From: an uncultured Bacillota bacterium
GTDB lineage: Bacteria; Bacillota; Clostridia; Christensenellales; UBA1242
Assembly (NCBI GenBank): GCA_937889705.1
Contig: CALBYO010000010.1
Span: 1 to 14,759 of the forward strand
Direction: 5' to 3'
Length of the DNA stretch: 14,759 nt
This document shows, one piece after another, positions 7,061-13,411 of the stretch. The number at the start of each line of letters is the position of its first letter. The stretch's first letter is position 1. A model generated the notes under the pieces. It saw only the letters and a list, made by a program, of their open reading frames with translations, ran no database searches and was not told the DNA's origin. The translations under genes and the position numbers were made by a program.

Positions 7061-7098
7061 ACTATATGTTTAGTATATAATAAAAAAACATAATTCAA
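7061..7098 (-). promoter_or_regulatory. Possible promoter of the three-gene LURP-one operon
   Basis: Read on the minus strand, TTGAAT (complement of 7093-7098) precedes TATACT (complement of 7072-7077) by only 15 bases, while a second -10-like TATAGT (complement of 7061-7066) ends 7 bases before the ATG at 7053 but lacks a good -35. Either choice gives a very short or absent leader. The exact boxes are uncertain. Confidence 0.45.
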
Positions 7099-7134
7099 CA
7101 AATAAAATCACTAAAAAACCGAAAATTCTTGAAT

Positions 7135-7162
7135 TTTACAGTAATGTATGTTAAACTAAAAT
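7135..7162 (+). promoter_or_regulatory. Sigma-A promoter of the glycosyltransferase pair
   Basis: TTTACA (7135-7140), 16-base spacer, TAAAAT (7157-7162). The predicted start near 7169 leaves a leader of about 23 bases that carries an AGGA ribosome binding site five bases before the ATG at 7192. Confidence 0.65.
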
Positions 7163-7191
7163 GCTTAAAAAAATAAAATTATTAGGAAATT

Positions 7192-8388
7192 ATGGAAAAG
7201 AAATTAAATATCGGCTTATTTATTGACACATTTTACCCAATGATAGACGGCGTAATTAATGTTGTAGATAACTACGCTAGAAGACTTAATAAAACTGCAA
7301 ATGTAACCGTTTTTGCACCAAAATCTAGATATAATAATTTTGATGACAGCACACTGCCATATAAAGTTGTTAGATGCAAACGTGCAAATTTAAAAGTATT
7401 AAAATTAGATTACGACTTACCGCTTCCAACTCTGGACAGCAATTTTAAAAAAGAAATAAAAAGCGCAAACTTAGATATTATTCATATTCACTCACCTTTT
7501 TCAATTGGGAAAATGGCAGCAAATTATGGAAGAAAAAATAATATTCCAGTTGTTGCAACAATGCACAGTCAATTTAAAAAAGATTTTTATAAATCAACAA
7601 AAAGCAAAGCCCTAACAAAAATAATGTTGGACATTATCGCCAGAACTTTCAACAAATGCGATGTGCTTTGGACAATGAATCCAGCGTGCGCTAACCTTAG
7701 CCAAGAATACGGCTATAAAGGTAAAGTTGAAATTGTCCCAAATGCCACCGATTTAGTAAACGAGTTTACGGAAGATCAAATATTACAATTCAAAAAAGAA
7801 ATTCAAGAAAAATATAACATTCAAAATGACGAAAAAATATTTATCAACATCGGAAGAATAAACAAACTCAAAAATTTAGATTTTGTTGTTGATGTCTGCA
7901 AAGTATTAAAAGATAAAAATTTCAAATTTAAACTTTTATTAATCGGCGATGGCAGCGACAAAAAATATTTTATCAGCAAAGTAAAAAAACTCGGACTTGA
8001 AAATAATATTATTTTTGTTGGTAGAGTTTCAGACATACAAGAAAAAAGCAAACTATTTGCAATTTCTGACCTGCAAATTTTCCCAAGTTTTTATGACACT
8101 GACGGCATTGTTAGAATTGAAGCCGCTGCATTTTCTGTTCCAACCATTTTTATAAAAGACAGCATCGCTTCATCAACAATCACAAATAATGTCAATGGCT
8201 TTATTGGCGAAAATGACAAGGAAAAATTTGCCGCAGCAATCATTAATGCTTTTGAAAATAAAGAAAATTTTGGAAAAGTTAAAGAAAATTGCCATAAAGA
8301 TTTATACATAACTTGGGACGCGCTGATGTCGAATGTCCTAGAAAAATATAAACAATTAATTAAGGAGAAATCATGCAAGAAGATTTAA
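7192..8388 (+). CDS. GT4-family (GT-B fold) glycosyltransferase, diacylglycerol-glucosyltransferase-like
   Basis: 398 aa with no membrane helix. It transfers a sugar from a nucleotide-sugar donor at the cytoplasmic side of the membrane. N-terminal acceptor domain: IGLFIDTFYPMIDGVINVV (7-25, the Gly-rich loop) and HIHSPF (98-103). C-terminal donor domain: NIGRINKLKN (219-228, with R222 and K225 in the phosphate-binding positions), LLLIGDG (248-254), and FPSFYDTDGIVRIEAAA (297-313). In that last motif the usual E-x7-E is D302-x7-E310, a variant I associate with the MgtA/diacylglycerol glucosyltransferase branch. Glycolipid or lipoteichoic-acid anchor synthesis is therefore a reasonable inference, not a proof. 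It overlaps the following GT2 gene by 16 bases, so the two are probably translated in a coupled way and act on one product. Confidence 0.9.
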   Translation: MEKKLNIGLFIDTFYPMIDGVINVVDNYARRLNKTANVTVFAPKSRYNNFDDSTLPYKVVRCKRANLKVLKLDYDLPLPTLDSNFKKEIKSANLDIIHIHSPFSIGKMAANYGRKNNIPVVATMHSQFKKDFYKSTKSKALTKIMLDIIARTFNKCDVLWTMNPACANLSQEYGYKGKVEIVPNATDLVNEFTEDQILQFKKEIQEKYNIQNDEKIFINIGRINKLKNLDFVVDVCKVLKDKNFKFKLLLIGDGSDKKYFISKVKKLGLENNIIFVGRVSDIQEKSKLFAISDLQIFPSFYDTDGIVRIEAAAFSVPTIFIKDSIASSTITNNVNGFIGENDKEKFAAAIINAFENKENFGKVKENCHKDLYITWDALMSNVLEKYKQLIKEKSCKKI

Positions 8389-9362
8389 TTTCTGTTATCG
8401 TCCCATGCTACAACATGGAAAGATTTTTGCCAGATTGCTTTGCGAGCCTTGACCACCAAAATTATAAAAACTTGGAAATTATTTTTGTAAATGACGGCTC
8501 AAAAGATAACACCTTGCAAATATTGAATGACTATTGCAATGGCAAAGAAAATTGCAAAGTTATTGACCAACAAAATCGCGGAATAAGCGGTGCAAGAAAC
8601 ACAGGTTTAAGATATGCATCAGGCAAATATGTGTATTTCTTTGACCCTGACGATTTCCTCTCGCCAAACATTATTTCAGTTTTATATAAAAATCTAATTG
8701 AAAATGATGTAGACATTTCTATTTGCAGATATAAACGCGTTAAAGAAGATTTTCAACTAAATTATGACAAAAAAGATAAATTATCAAAAAAATTGACCTT
8801 TTTTGACACCGAAAGCACAATTTGCCAACTTTACAGCGGCAGACTCTTTGATGTTTGCGTTTGGAACAAATTGTATAAACACGAAATTTTAAAACAGATT
8901 GATAACTATCCAGAAGGATATAACACAAATATAAAATACGGCGAAGATGTTGAGTTTAATATCAGATATCTTGAAAAATCAAAAGGTGCGGTTTTCACAA
9001 AAGACAGATTGTATTATTACAGGCAACGCAAAGGCAGTTTGGTAAGAAGCACTTTCAACGAAAAAAGACTGACCGATTTCATTGGCATTGATTATGCAAT
9101 CAGCGTTTGCGAAAACAAATTTCCAATAGCAGAAAAATATATCAAAAGTTGGAAAGGTCTTGTTTGCATTGAAATGTTATTCTATATTTATAAAAGTGAA
9201 TATTCAAATAAACAAGTCATTGAAAATTTGCTTAAAGATTTAAAAACAAATATGAAATACATTGTTACTTGTAAACGCAATCATTTATATAGAAGGATTT
9301 TTGTTCCTCTAACCTATCCACTTTTTAAAATATTTCTTCATAAAAGACTTAAAACAAAATAA
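8373..9362 (+). CDS. GT2-family (GT-A fold) glycosyltransferase
   Basis: 329 aa. The N-terminal GT-A domain has all the usual landmarks: ISVIVPCYN (6-14), VNDGSKDNT (39-47, Asp41), QNRGISGARNTGL (67-79) and the metal-binding D-x-D FFDPDDF (D91, D93, D94). A second half with CVWNKLYKHEIL and YGEDVEFNIRY (acidic ED as catalytic-base region) matches WcaA/CPS-type transferases. The C-terminus is basic (KIFLHKRLKTK) with a short hydrophobic stretch, which fits peripheral membrane attachment. It makes a glycosidic bond in a surface polysaccharide or glycolipid; donor and acceptor cannot be read from sequence. The ATG at 8373 lies inside the end of the GT4 gene and has AAGGAG 6 bases upstream. A shared two-way terminator follows. 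Confidence 0.9.
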   Translation: MQEDLISVIVPCYNMERFLPDCFASLDHQNYKNLEIIFVNDGSKDNTLQILNDYCNGKENCKVIDQQNRGISGARNTGLRYASGKYVYFFDPDDFLSPNIISVLYKNLIENDVDISICRYKRVKEDFQLNYDKKDKLSKKLTFFDTESTICQLYSGRLFDVCVWNKLYKHEILKQIDNYPEGYNTNIKYGEDVEFNIRYLEKSKGAVFTKDRLYYYRQRKGSLVRSTFNEKRLTDFIGIDYAISVCENKFPIAEKYIKSWKGLVCIEMLFYIYKSEYSNKQVIENLLKDLKTNMKYIVTCKRNHLYRRIFVPLTYPLFKIFLHKRLKTK

Positions 9363-9390
9363 AAAAACTCTCTCAATTCGAGAGAGTTTT
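9362..9390. terminator. Bidirectional Rho-independent terminator between converging genes
   Basis: Arms AAAAACTCTCTC (9362-9373) and GAGAGAGTTTTT (9379-9390) with a 5-base loop, starting at the stop of the GT2 gene and ending 6 bases before the stop of the DUF2188 gene on the other strand. Confidence 0.92.
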
Positions 9391-9396
9391 TATTTA

Positions 9397-10137
9397 TTAT
9401 TCAGAATCTTTTTTAGTGTGAATTACAAGTTTTACTTCATGTTTTTCAGCAAGTGGTTTTGCATAGTCAATCGCTTGTTGTTTTGTTTTTGTTCTCTTTG
9501 TTGCTCTTGCGTTTGTTTCGCGTTTTACAACCCATTGCTTTGCTTCTGCATCATAAGAAATTTCGTAGTCGCCACTTTCTTCTGGAAGTTCTTCTTTTAC
9601 TTCTTCTTTCTTTGGCTCAGCTTTTTTAGTTGCTGGTTTTTTTGTTGTTTCTTTTTTAGCAGTTTCTTTCTTTTCTGTTTCTTTCTTTGCTACTTGTTTC
9701 TTTGCTGGTGCTTTTCTAGCAGGTGTTTTTGCAGGTTCTGCTTTTTCTTCTTCTACTTTTTCAACTTTTTCAACTTTTTCTTTCTTAGGTTCTGCCTTTT
9801 TTGCAGCGGCTTTTGCAGGCGCTTTTTTAGGTGCAGTTTTTGTTGATTTTGCAGCTGGTTTCTTTGGTTCTTCTGCCTTAACCTCTTCTGCTTTTTCTTC
9901 TTCAACATTGTTTATTTTAACTTCAACAGGTTGAATTCTTTCTGCTTTTGGTTTATCTTCTTCCGTAGTTAAAACAATTGGAGTTGATTTTTGTTGTTGC
10001 ATTTTCTTTTCTTTTTCAATGTTCAAAATTAAGAACAACACAGCAACTAAAAGTGCAAATGCCAAGCAGCCAACCAAAATCCAAATTCCGCTGCCAGTGA
10101 TAAAATCTTCAAATCCATTTAATAAAAAACTTTTCAT
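9397..10137 (-). CDS. Membrane-anchored protein with Lys/Ala/Glu-rich linker and C-terminal DUF2188 domain
   Basis: 246 aa in three parts. An N-terminal membrane helix (about 17-39, GIWILVGCLAFALLVAVLFLI) is followed by a long low-complexity linker (about 45-188) of Lys, Ala, Glu, Pro and Thr with histone-H1-like runs (APKKAPAKAAAKKAEPKK; repeated KKETxKK units). A folded C-terminal domain follows (189-246) whose WVVKRETNARATKRTKTKQQ and AIDYAKPLAEKHEVKLVIH fit DUF2188 (W-x-VK, A-rich helix, final L-x-IH). The DUF2188 function is unknown. The basic linker could bind nucleic acid or another polyanion if cytoplasmic. Few hydrophobic residues precede the helix, so orientation is uncertain. The start has AAGGAG about 7 bases upstream and its own promoter, and the gene is monocistronic. 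Confidence 0.85.
   Translation of the reverse strand: MKSFLLNGFEDFITGSGIWILVGCLAFALLVAVLFLILNIEKEKKMQQQKSTPIVLTTEEDKPKAERIQPVEVKINNVEEEKAEEVKAEEPKKPAAKSTKTAPKKAPAKAAAKKAEPKKEKVEKVEKVEEEKAEPAKTPARKAPAKKQVAKKETEKKETAKKETTKKPATKKAEPKKEEVKEELPEESGDYEISYDAEAKQWVVKRETNARATKRTKTKQQAIDYAKPLAEKHEVKLVIHTKKDSE
9600..9890 (-). repeat. Low-complexity coding repeats of the Lys/Ala/Glu linker
   Basis: Imperfect short repeats with units coding for KKET, KVEKVEE, APAKK and AEPKK. On the plus strand this appears as T/C-rich sequence. Such tracts can change length by slippage or recombination; no exact long tandem array is seen. Confidence 0.6.
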
Positions 10138-10161
10138 AATTTTCTCCTTAACTCTTTTATG

Positions 10162-10189
10162 AGTTTAACAAACATTTTTTGTTTTTCAA
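10162..10189 (-). promoter_or_regulatory. Promoter of the DUF2188 gene
   Basis: Read on the minus strand: TTGAAA (complement of 10184-10189), 16-base spacer, TAAACT (complement of 10162-10167). The -35 and spacer lie inside an inverted repeat listed separately. The leader carries AAGGAG. Confidence 0.6.
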
Positions 10190-10196
10190 AATGTTT
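10170..10196. repeat. Inverted repeat over the DUF2188 promoter, possible operator
   Basis: Perfect 9-base arms AAACATTTT (10170-10178) and AAAATGTTT (10188-10196) with a 9-base centre, spanning the -35 and spacer of the minus-strand promoter. Its position suits a dimeric repressor, but A/T-rich sequence makes chance repeats commoner. Confidence 0.4.
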
Positions 10197-10218
10197 TAAA
10201 TAACTTTTTATATAATAT

Positions 10219-10247
10219 TTGCTTTAATAAAAAAATTATGTAATAAT
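10219..10247 (+). promoter_or_regulatory. Promoter of tadA, probably leaderless
   Basis: TTGCTT (10219-10224) and a TGTAATAAT extended -10 (10239-10247) end 7-8 bases before the ATG at 10255. A perfect TATAAT also occurs at 10211-10216 but has no good -35. With either promoter no ribosome binding site precedes the gene. Confidence 0.55.
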
Positions 10248-10254
10248 TTGTTTA

Positions 10255-10710
10255 ATGGATAAAAATTATTATATTTCAAAAGCATTAGAGCAAGCAAAAA
10301 TTGCCTACAAAAAAAATGAAGTACCTATCGGCGCTGTCGTTGTCAAAGACGATAAAATAATTTCAACAGGTTATAACAAACGCGAAAAAAAACAAAACGC
10401 TTTAATGCACGCCGAAATTATTGCAATAAATAAAGCCTGCAAAAAATTAAAAAGTTGGCGACTTGACGATTGCGATATTTACGTCACCTTAGAACCTTGT
10501 TTAATGTGCTATGGCGCTATTTTAAATGCCAGAATAAAAAACTGTTATTTCGGCGCATTTGACAAATCAGGCGGCTCAATATCTTCAAATCAAGAACTTC
10601 TAAACAAATCAATTTTAAATCATAAACTTAATGTTGAAGGCGGAATTTTGAAAGACGAATGTTCACAAATATTATCGACATTTTTTGAAGAAAAAAGGAA
10701 AAATTTGTAA
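10255..10710 (+). CDS. tadA: tRNA-specific adenosine deaminase TadA
   Basis: 151 aa. It deaminates A34 to inosine in the anticodon of tRNA-Arg(ACG), letting that tRNA read CGU, CGC and CGA; it is normally essential. The zinc and catalytic motifs are complete: H52-A-E54 (MHAEI, zinc ligand and proton-shuttle Glu) and P81-C82-LM-C85 (zinc ligands C82 and C85). The N-terminal part (ISKALEQAKIAYKKNEVPIGAVVV) and GAILNARIKNCYFGAFD match TadA rather than cytidine or guanine deaminases, and the length is typical. No ribosome binding site precedes the ATG and a -10 box ends about 8 bases before it. The 73-base gap to the next gene holds only that gene's promoter and no clear terminator. The dnaX and SRP RNA neighbours often seen with tadA are absent. 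Confidence 0.93.
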   Translation: MDKNYYISKALEQAKIAYKKNEVPIGAVVVKDDKIISTGYNKREKKQNALMHAEIIAINKACKKLKSWRLDDCDIYVTLEPCLMCYGAILNARIKNCYFGAFDKSGGSISSNQELLNKSILNHKLNVEGGILKDECSQILSTFFEEKRKNL

Positions 10711-10747
10711 TTTTATGTTGCAAATTTTTTTGTTTATAAACTTATGA

Positions 10748-10776
10748 TTGACAAATCGACTTCGTTGTTTTAAAAT
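10748..10776 (+). promoter_or_regulatory. Sigma-A promoter of signal peptidase I, probably leaderless
   Basis: TTGACA (10748-10753), exactly 17 bases, TAAAAT (10771-10776). Seven bases separate the -10 from the ATG at 10784, so the predicted transcription start falls on or next to the start codon. Confidence 0.85.
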
Positions 10777-10783
10777 AAAATAA

Positions 10784-11548
10784 ATGTTTAAGGAAGATAA
10801 GAAAAAAGACACCAAATACATAAAGCGCGTTAATATCTATCGCAAAGATATACCGCTTTGGTTACATTCAACTTTAAAAGCGCTTTTTATTGCGTTTATT
10901 ATTTGTTGTGCCATAATTGCAATCTTCAATTTCGTTTATATCGGCAGAACAGTTGACGGCTCTTCAATGCTTCCAACTCTAAACAACTACGAAGATAAAT
11001 CAATAAGTGACTGCGTGTATATTAATAGGTTTGCCACTTCTTACGATGGCGACATCATCGTTGTGCATAACCCAACAAATAACTCCAACGCAAACAAATA
11101 TGTAATTAAAAGATTAATGGCAACTGGCGGAGATAAAATTGCAATTATTAGAACAGATAACGGCGGCGTAAGCGCAAGCGACGGAACATATAAAATAAGC
11201 AGAATTAAAAAAGATAGTTCTAACGCCGAATTGGTTGAAGAAACATACCTTGACGAAAACACATCTCTATACTTCTCATATCTCGAATTTCAATCACTTT
11301 TAAATAAGTCAGATTTGACCGGTTGTAAAATCGTAACAGTCAATGGAATAAAATATCTTGAAATAGACGAAGGTTATATCTTTTATATGGGAGATAACCG
11401 TTCAAGCAAAGAAGCTTCATACGACTGCCTAGACTACGGCCCAGTTGAAGCTAATAAAATTGTTGGTAGAGTGAATATAATTGTTTACGAAAACAAAAAT
11501 CATTTTAGTCAAATTTTTTCATATTTTATCCACAAAATTTTTGGCTAA
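10784..11548 (+). CDS. lepB: Signal peptidase I (P-type, Ser/Lys dyad)
   Basis: 254 aa. It removes signal peptides from exported proteins on the outer face of the membrane. There is a basic cytoplasmic N-terminus (1-25), one membrane helix (about 31-53), the catalytic Ser61 in GSSMLPTL (59-66), the general-base Lys109 in YVIKRLMATGGDKI (106-119), and box E MGDNRSSKEAS with the following DYGPV and GRV. A roughly 70-residue insertion rich in Ser, Asp and Glu lies between the Lys box and box E. Lys109 makes it the bacterial P-type and not the ER-type SipW. No ribosome binding site precedes the ATG; AAGGAAG occurs just inside the gene, but no in-frame start follows it before the helix. The gene is probably leaderless and monocistronic. 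Confidence 0.93.
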   Translation: MFKEDKKKDTKYIKRVNIYRKDIPLWLHSTLKALFIAFIICCAIIAIFNFVYIGRTVDGSSMLPTLNNYEDKSISDCVYINRFATSYDGDIIVVHNPTNNSNANKYVIKRLMATGGDKIAIIRTDNGGVSASDGTYKISRIKKDSSNAELVEETYLDENTSLYFSYLEFQSLLNKSDLTGCKIVTVNGIKYLEIDEGYIFYMGDNRSSKEASYDCLDYGPVEANKIVGRVNIIVYENKNHFSQIFSYFIHKIFG

Positions 11549-11552
11549 AAGT

Positions 11553-11580
11553 TTGACAATATATTTCAAATAAATAAACT
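11553..11580 (+). promoter_or_regulatory. Sigma-A promoter of the DegV gene
   Basis: TTGACA (11553-11558), 16-base spacer, TAAACT (11575-11580). It lies directly after the stop of the signal peptidase gene. The short leader carries AGGAG (11588-11592), 5 bases before the ATG. Confidence 0.7.
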
Positions 11581-11597
11581 ATTTATTAGGAGTAAAA

Positions 11598-12443
11598 ATG
11601 AAAATAATTGTAACAACCGATAGCACATCAGACCTTCCAAAAGAACTAGCAGAAAAATACAACATCGGAATTATGCCTTTAAATGTAAACTTGGGGGACG
11701 ACACTTTTGAAGACGGCGTCAACATCGGCCCAGAAGAAATTTTCAATTTTGTGGACAAAACTGGTGTTCTTCCTAAAACTGGTGCAAGAAGTGCGTTGAC
11801 TTATCAAGAGTTCTTTGAAAATCAACTCAAAAACCTAAACGCAGACGCAATAATTCACATATCTCTATCATCAGAAATCTCATCATCATATTCAAATGCC
11901 CTGCTCGCTTCAAACGAACTTAAAAATGTTAAAGTCATAGATAGTAGGTCATTATCAACAGGCTGCTCACTTTTAGTTTTGTCGGCAATAGATAAAATCG
12001 AAGAAGGCAAAGACTTAGACACAATCGCCAGCGAACTCGAAGAAGAAACATCTCGTGTCCAAGCCTCATTTATCATAAACAACTTAAAATATCTCTATAA
12101 AGGCGGCAGATGCTCCGCACTCGCTATGCTCGGCGCTAATGTTTTAAGAATAAAACCAAAAATCAAAGTGGCAGACGGCAAAATGAATGTCGATAAAAAA
12201 TATATGGGTCGCTATGAACAAGTCTTGCTAAATTATGTTAAAGATTTGTTAAAAGACTATCCAGATATCAACAAAAAACGCGTTTTTATCACTTTTACAT
12301 CAAAAACTGACGCCATTAACGCGCAAATCGAATATATATTAAAGGAAAACGGCTTTGAAGAAATCATTCAAAATTACGCTGGTTCAACAATCGCAAGCCA
12401 CTGCGGTAGAGACACTTTGGGCGTGCTGTTCATTTCTTTATAA
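11598..12443 (+). CDS. DegV family fatty-acid-binding protein (FakB-like)
   Basis: 281 aa, cytoplasmic. DegV/FakB proteins hold a fatty acid and present it to the kinase FakA, which makes acyl-phosphate for phospholipid synthesis. The family features are present in order: IIVTTDSTSDLP (3-14), LPKTGARSALTYQEF (58-72, where Thr61 is in the position of the carboxylate-binding Thr), IHISLSSEISSSYSNA (86-101, Ser pair of the ligand site), VIDSRSLSTG (113-122), FIINNLKYLYKGGRCSA (158-174) and a C-terminal HCGRDTLGVLFI. The length is typical. No fakA (dak-type kinase) is in the window, so the kinase must be encoded elsewhere. It has its own promoter and ribosome binding site; a weak A/T-rich palindrome with a T-run follows the stop. 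Confidence 0.93.
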   Translation: MKIIVTTDSTSDLPKELAEKYNIGIMPLNVNLGDDTFEDGVNIGPEEIFNFVDKTGVLPKTGARSALTYQEFFENQLKNLNADAIIHISLSSEISSSYSNALLASNELKNVKVIDSRSLSTGCSLLVLSAIDKIEEGKDLDTIASELEEETSRVQASFIINNLKYLYKGGRCSALAMLGANVLRIKPKIKVADGKMNVDKKYMGRYEQVLLNYVKDLLKDYPDINKKRVFITFTSKTDAINAQIEYILKENGFEEIIQNYAGSTIASHCGRDTLGVLFISL

Positions 12444-12450
12444 AAATTGT

Positions 12451-12479
12451 TTGACTAAGTTTAAAAATTTTTCTATAAT
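12451..12479 (+). promoter_or_regulatory. Sigma-A promoter of the TasA-like gene
   Basis: TTGACT (12451-12456), exactly 17 bases, TATAAT (12474-12479). The predicted start near 12486 gives a leader of about 37 bases with AGGGGG (12512-12517) 5 bases before the ATG. Near-consensus boxes suggest strong expression. Confidence 0.85.
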
Positions 12480-12499
12480 TTAATTATAGAAATTTTTTT
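12470..12499 (+). terminator. A/T-rich palindrome with T-run: possible DegV terminator or operator
   Basis: The perfect palindrome TTTCTATAATT (12470-12480), T, AATTATAGAAA (12482-12492) is followed by seven T (12493-12499). It lies 27 bases after the DegV stop, as a terminator would, but the stem has only two G-C pairs, and it covers the -10 box of the next gene. Confidence 0.45.
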
Positions 12500-12522
12500 A
12501 TAATCTTTTTTAGGGGGAAGTT

Positions 12523-13347
12523 ATGAAAAATTATGATAGTAATAATATGAAAAACAAATATAACTATCGCGAAGAAGATAAGAAAAAGAAAAAAGCCCAT
12601 AACCTGTTGTGGCTTCTGCTCCTGCTCTGCTTCTTCATGGTCGCTATTATAACAGTTATAATAATAGGTATCACACAAGCATGGTTCTCATTCACTCAAA
12701 AAATGGAAGGTGACTTCACTTTTGAAAATGGTATCGTAATGTCGTATGAAGATATCGATGTCCAAGAAGGCACAAATTTCCATATCATGAAAAAACAAGG
12801 CAATAATTACTCGTCACTTAATGAAACAAATGTCAGATTTGACGACAGATTTGAAATCGTCAACCCAAAACTTTCCGCCGCAGAAGGCTCTGTAAACTTC
12901 TTTTTAAGAGCAAAATTGCAATACACTTTCACAAAAGCCGGTGTTGACGGAGTTCTAGACTTGCAAGGCTTGGCAGATGCATTGAACGCAGAAAATCCTG
13001 CAAATAATTACACAGCAGACAATGTTTTAAGCGCAGTTTATCAAAAAACTCTGCAATTCTCAAATAACTGGCTATATGGTGGCGATGGTTGGTTCTACTA
13101 TGTAGGCAACTTAAATGGTTGGACAAACTCAACCGGCACAGTTAATTATAACGACATGACAAACGCAGTTATCTCAAAAGACACACCAAAAATCGAAGTG
13201 TTCTCACCAAACCCAGTTGTTGAAATTATCTCTGGTGAAGGCAACGACATGGAAACATTCCTTATCAAATCTTGCAAAGTTACATTAACAATCAATGCTT
13301 GCGAAACAACAGAAAGTGCCTTTGAAAGTTGGCTTCTAACTGCTTAA
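12523..13347 (+). CDS. TasA/camelysin-like exported protein with SipW-type signal region
   Basis: 274 aa. A basic cytoplasmic N-terminus of about 27 residues (EEDKKKKKAHN at 17-27) leads into a hydrophobic segment (28-50) ending ITQAWFSFTQKMEGDFTFEN. This A-W/F-F pattern plus a short spacer and F-x-x-G resembles the end of the TasA signal region (...WAAFND...), cut in that family by the ER-type peptidase SipW. The mature part is beta-rich with an NFFLRAKLQYTF strand, a GGDGWFYYVG loop and a final KVTLTINACETTESAFESWL, as in TasA-like fibre or surface proteins. Likely role: exported matrix or surface component. The long N-terminus is unusual and the segment might stay as an anchor. Ribosome binding site AGGGGG and promoter are strong. 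Family assignment is by pattern, not strict identity. Confidence 0.75.
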   Translation: MKNYDSNNMKNKYNYREEDKKKKKAHNLLWLLLLLCFFMVAIITVIIIGITQAWFSFTQKMEGDFTFENGIVMSYEDIDVQEGTNFHIMKKQGNNYSSLNETNVRFDDRFEIVNPKLSAAEGSVNFFLRAKLQYTFTKAGVDGVLDLQGLADALNAENPANNYTADNVLSAVYQKTLQFSNNWLYGGDGWFYYVGNLNGWTNSTGTVNYNDMTNAVISKDTPKIEVFSPNPVVEIISGEGNDMETFLIKSCKVTLTINACETTESAFESWLLTA

Positions 13348-13359
13348 TAATAACAAATC

Positions 13360-13390
13360 AAAAAAACACTCACAATCGTGAGTGTTTTTT
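13360..13390. terminator. Bidirectional Rho-independent terminator between converging surface-protein genes
   Basis: Arms CACTCAC (13367-13373) and GTGAGTG (13378-13384) with a 4-base loop are flanked by an A-run (13360-13366) and a T-run (13385-13390). It serves the TasA-like gene (+) and the LRR gene (-), which stops at 13412. Confidence 0.92.
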
Positions 13391-13411
13391 ATTTTTTGAC
13401 TTTGCGTTCAT

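Noticed and set aside
7099..7101. TTG at 7101 as the start of the first LURP-one operon gene.
   Set aside because: It would place the candidate promoter boxes inside the coding region, has no ribosome binding site, and the ATG at 7053 gives a normal basic N-terminus before the first helix.
9418..9846. A 142-codon plus-strand frame very rich in Cys and Phe.
   Set aside because: It is the antisense of the Lys/Ala/Glu-rich linker of the DUF2188 gene; its composition follows from reading Lys and Glu codons backwards, and it has no ribosome binding site.
10711..10783. Possible SRP RNA or tRNA gene after tadA, a common neighbour in Bacillota.
   Set aside because: Only 73 A/T-rich bases are present, including the next promoter, with no matching fold or conserved core.
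10784..11548. Signal peptidase as the SipW-type enzyme dedicated to the TasA-like protein.
   Set aside because: It has Lys109 in the VIKR box, the mark of P-type signal peptidases; SipW has His there.
286..13390. Recurring short hairpins flanked by A and T runs as a dispersed repeat or CRISPR-like element.
   Set aside because: Their stem sequences differ (ACACCC, CATCTC, CTCTCTC, CACTCAC) and each sits at a gene end, so they are independent terminators.
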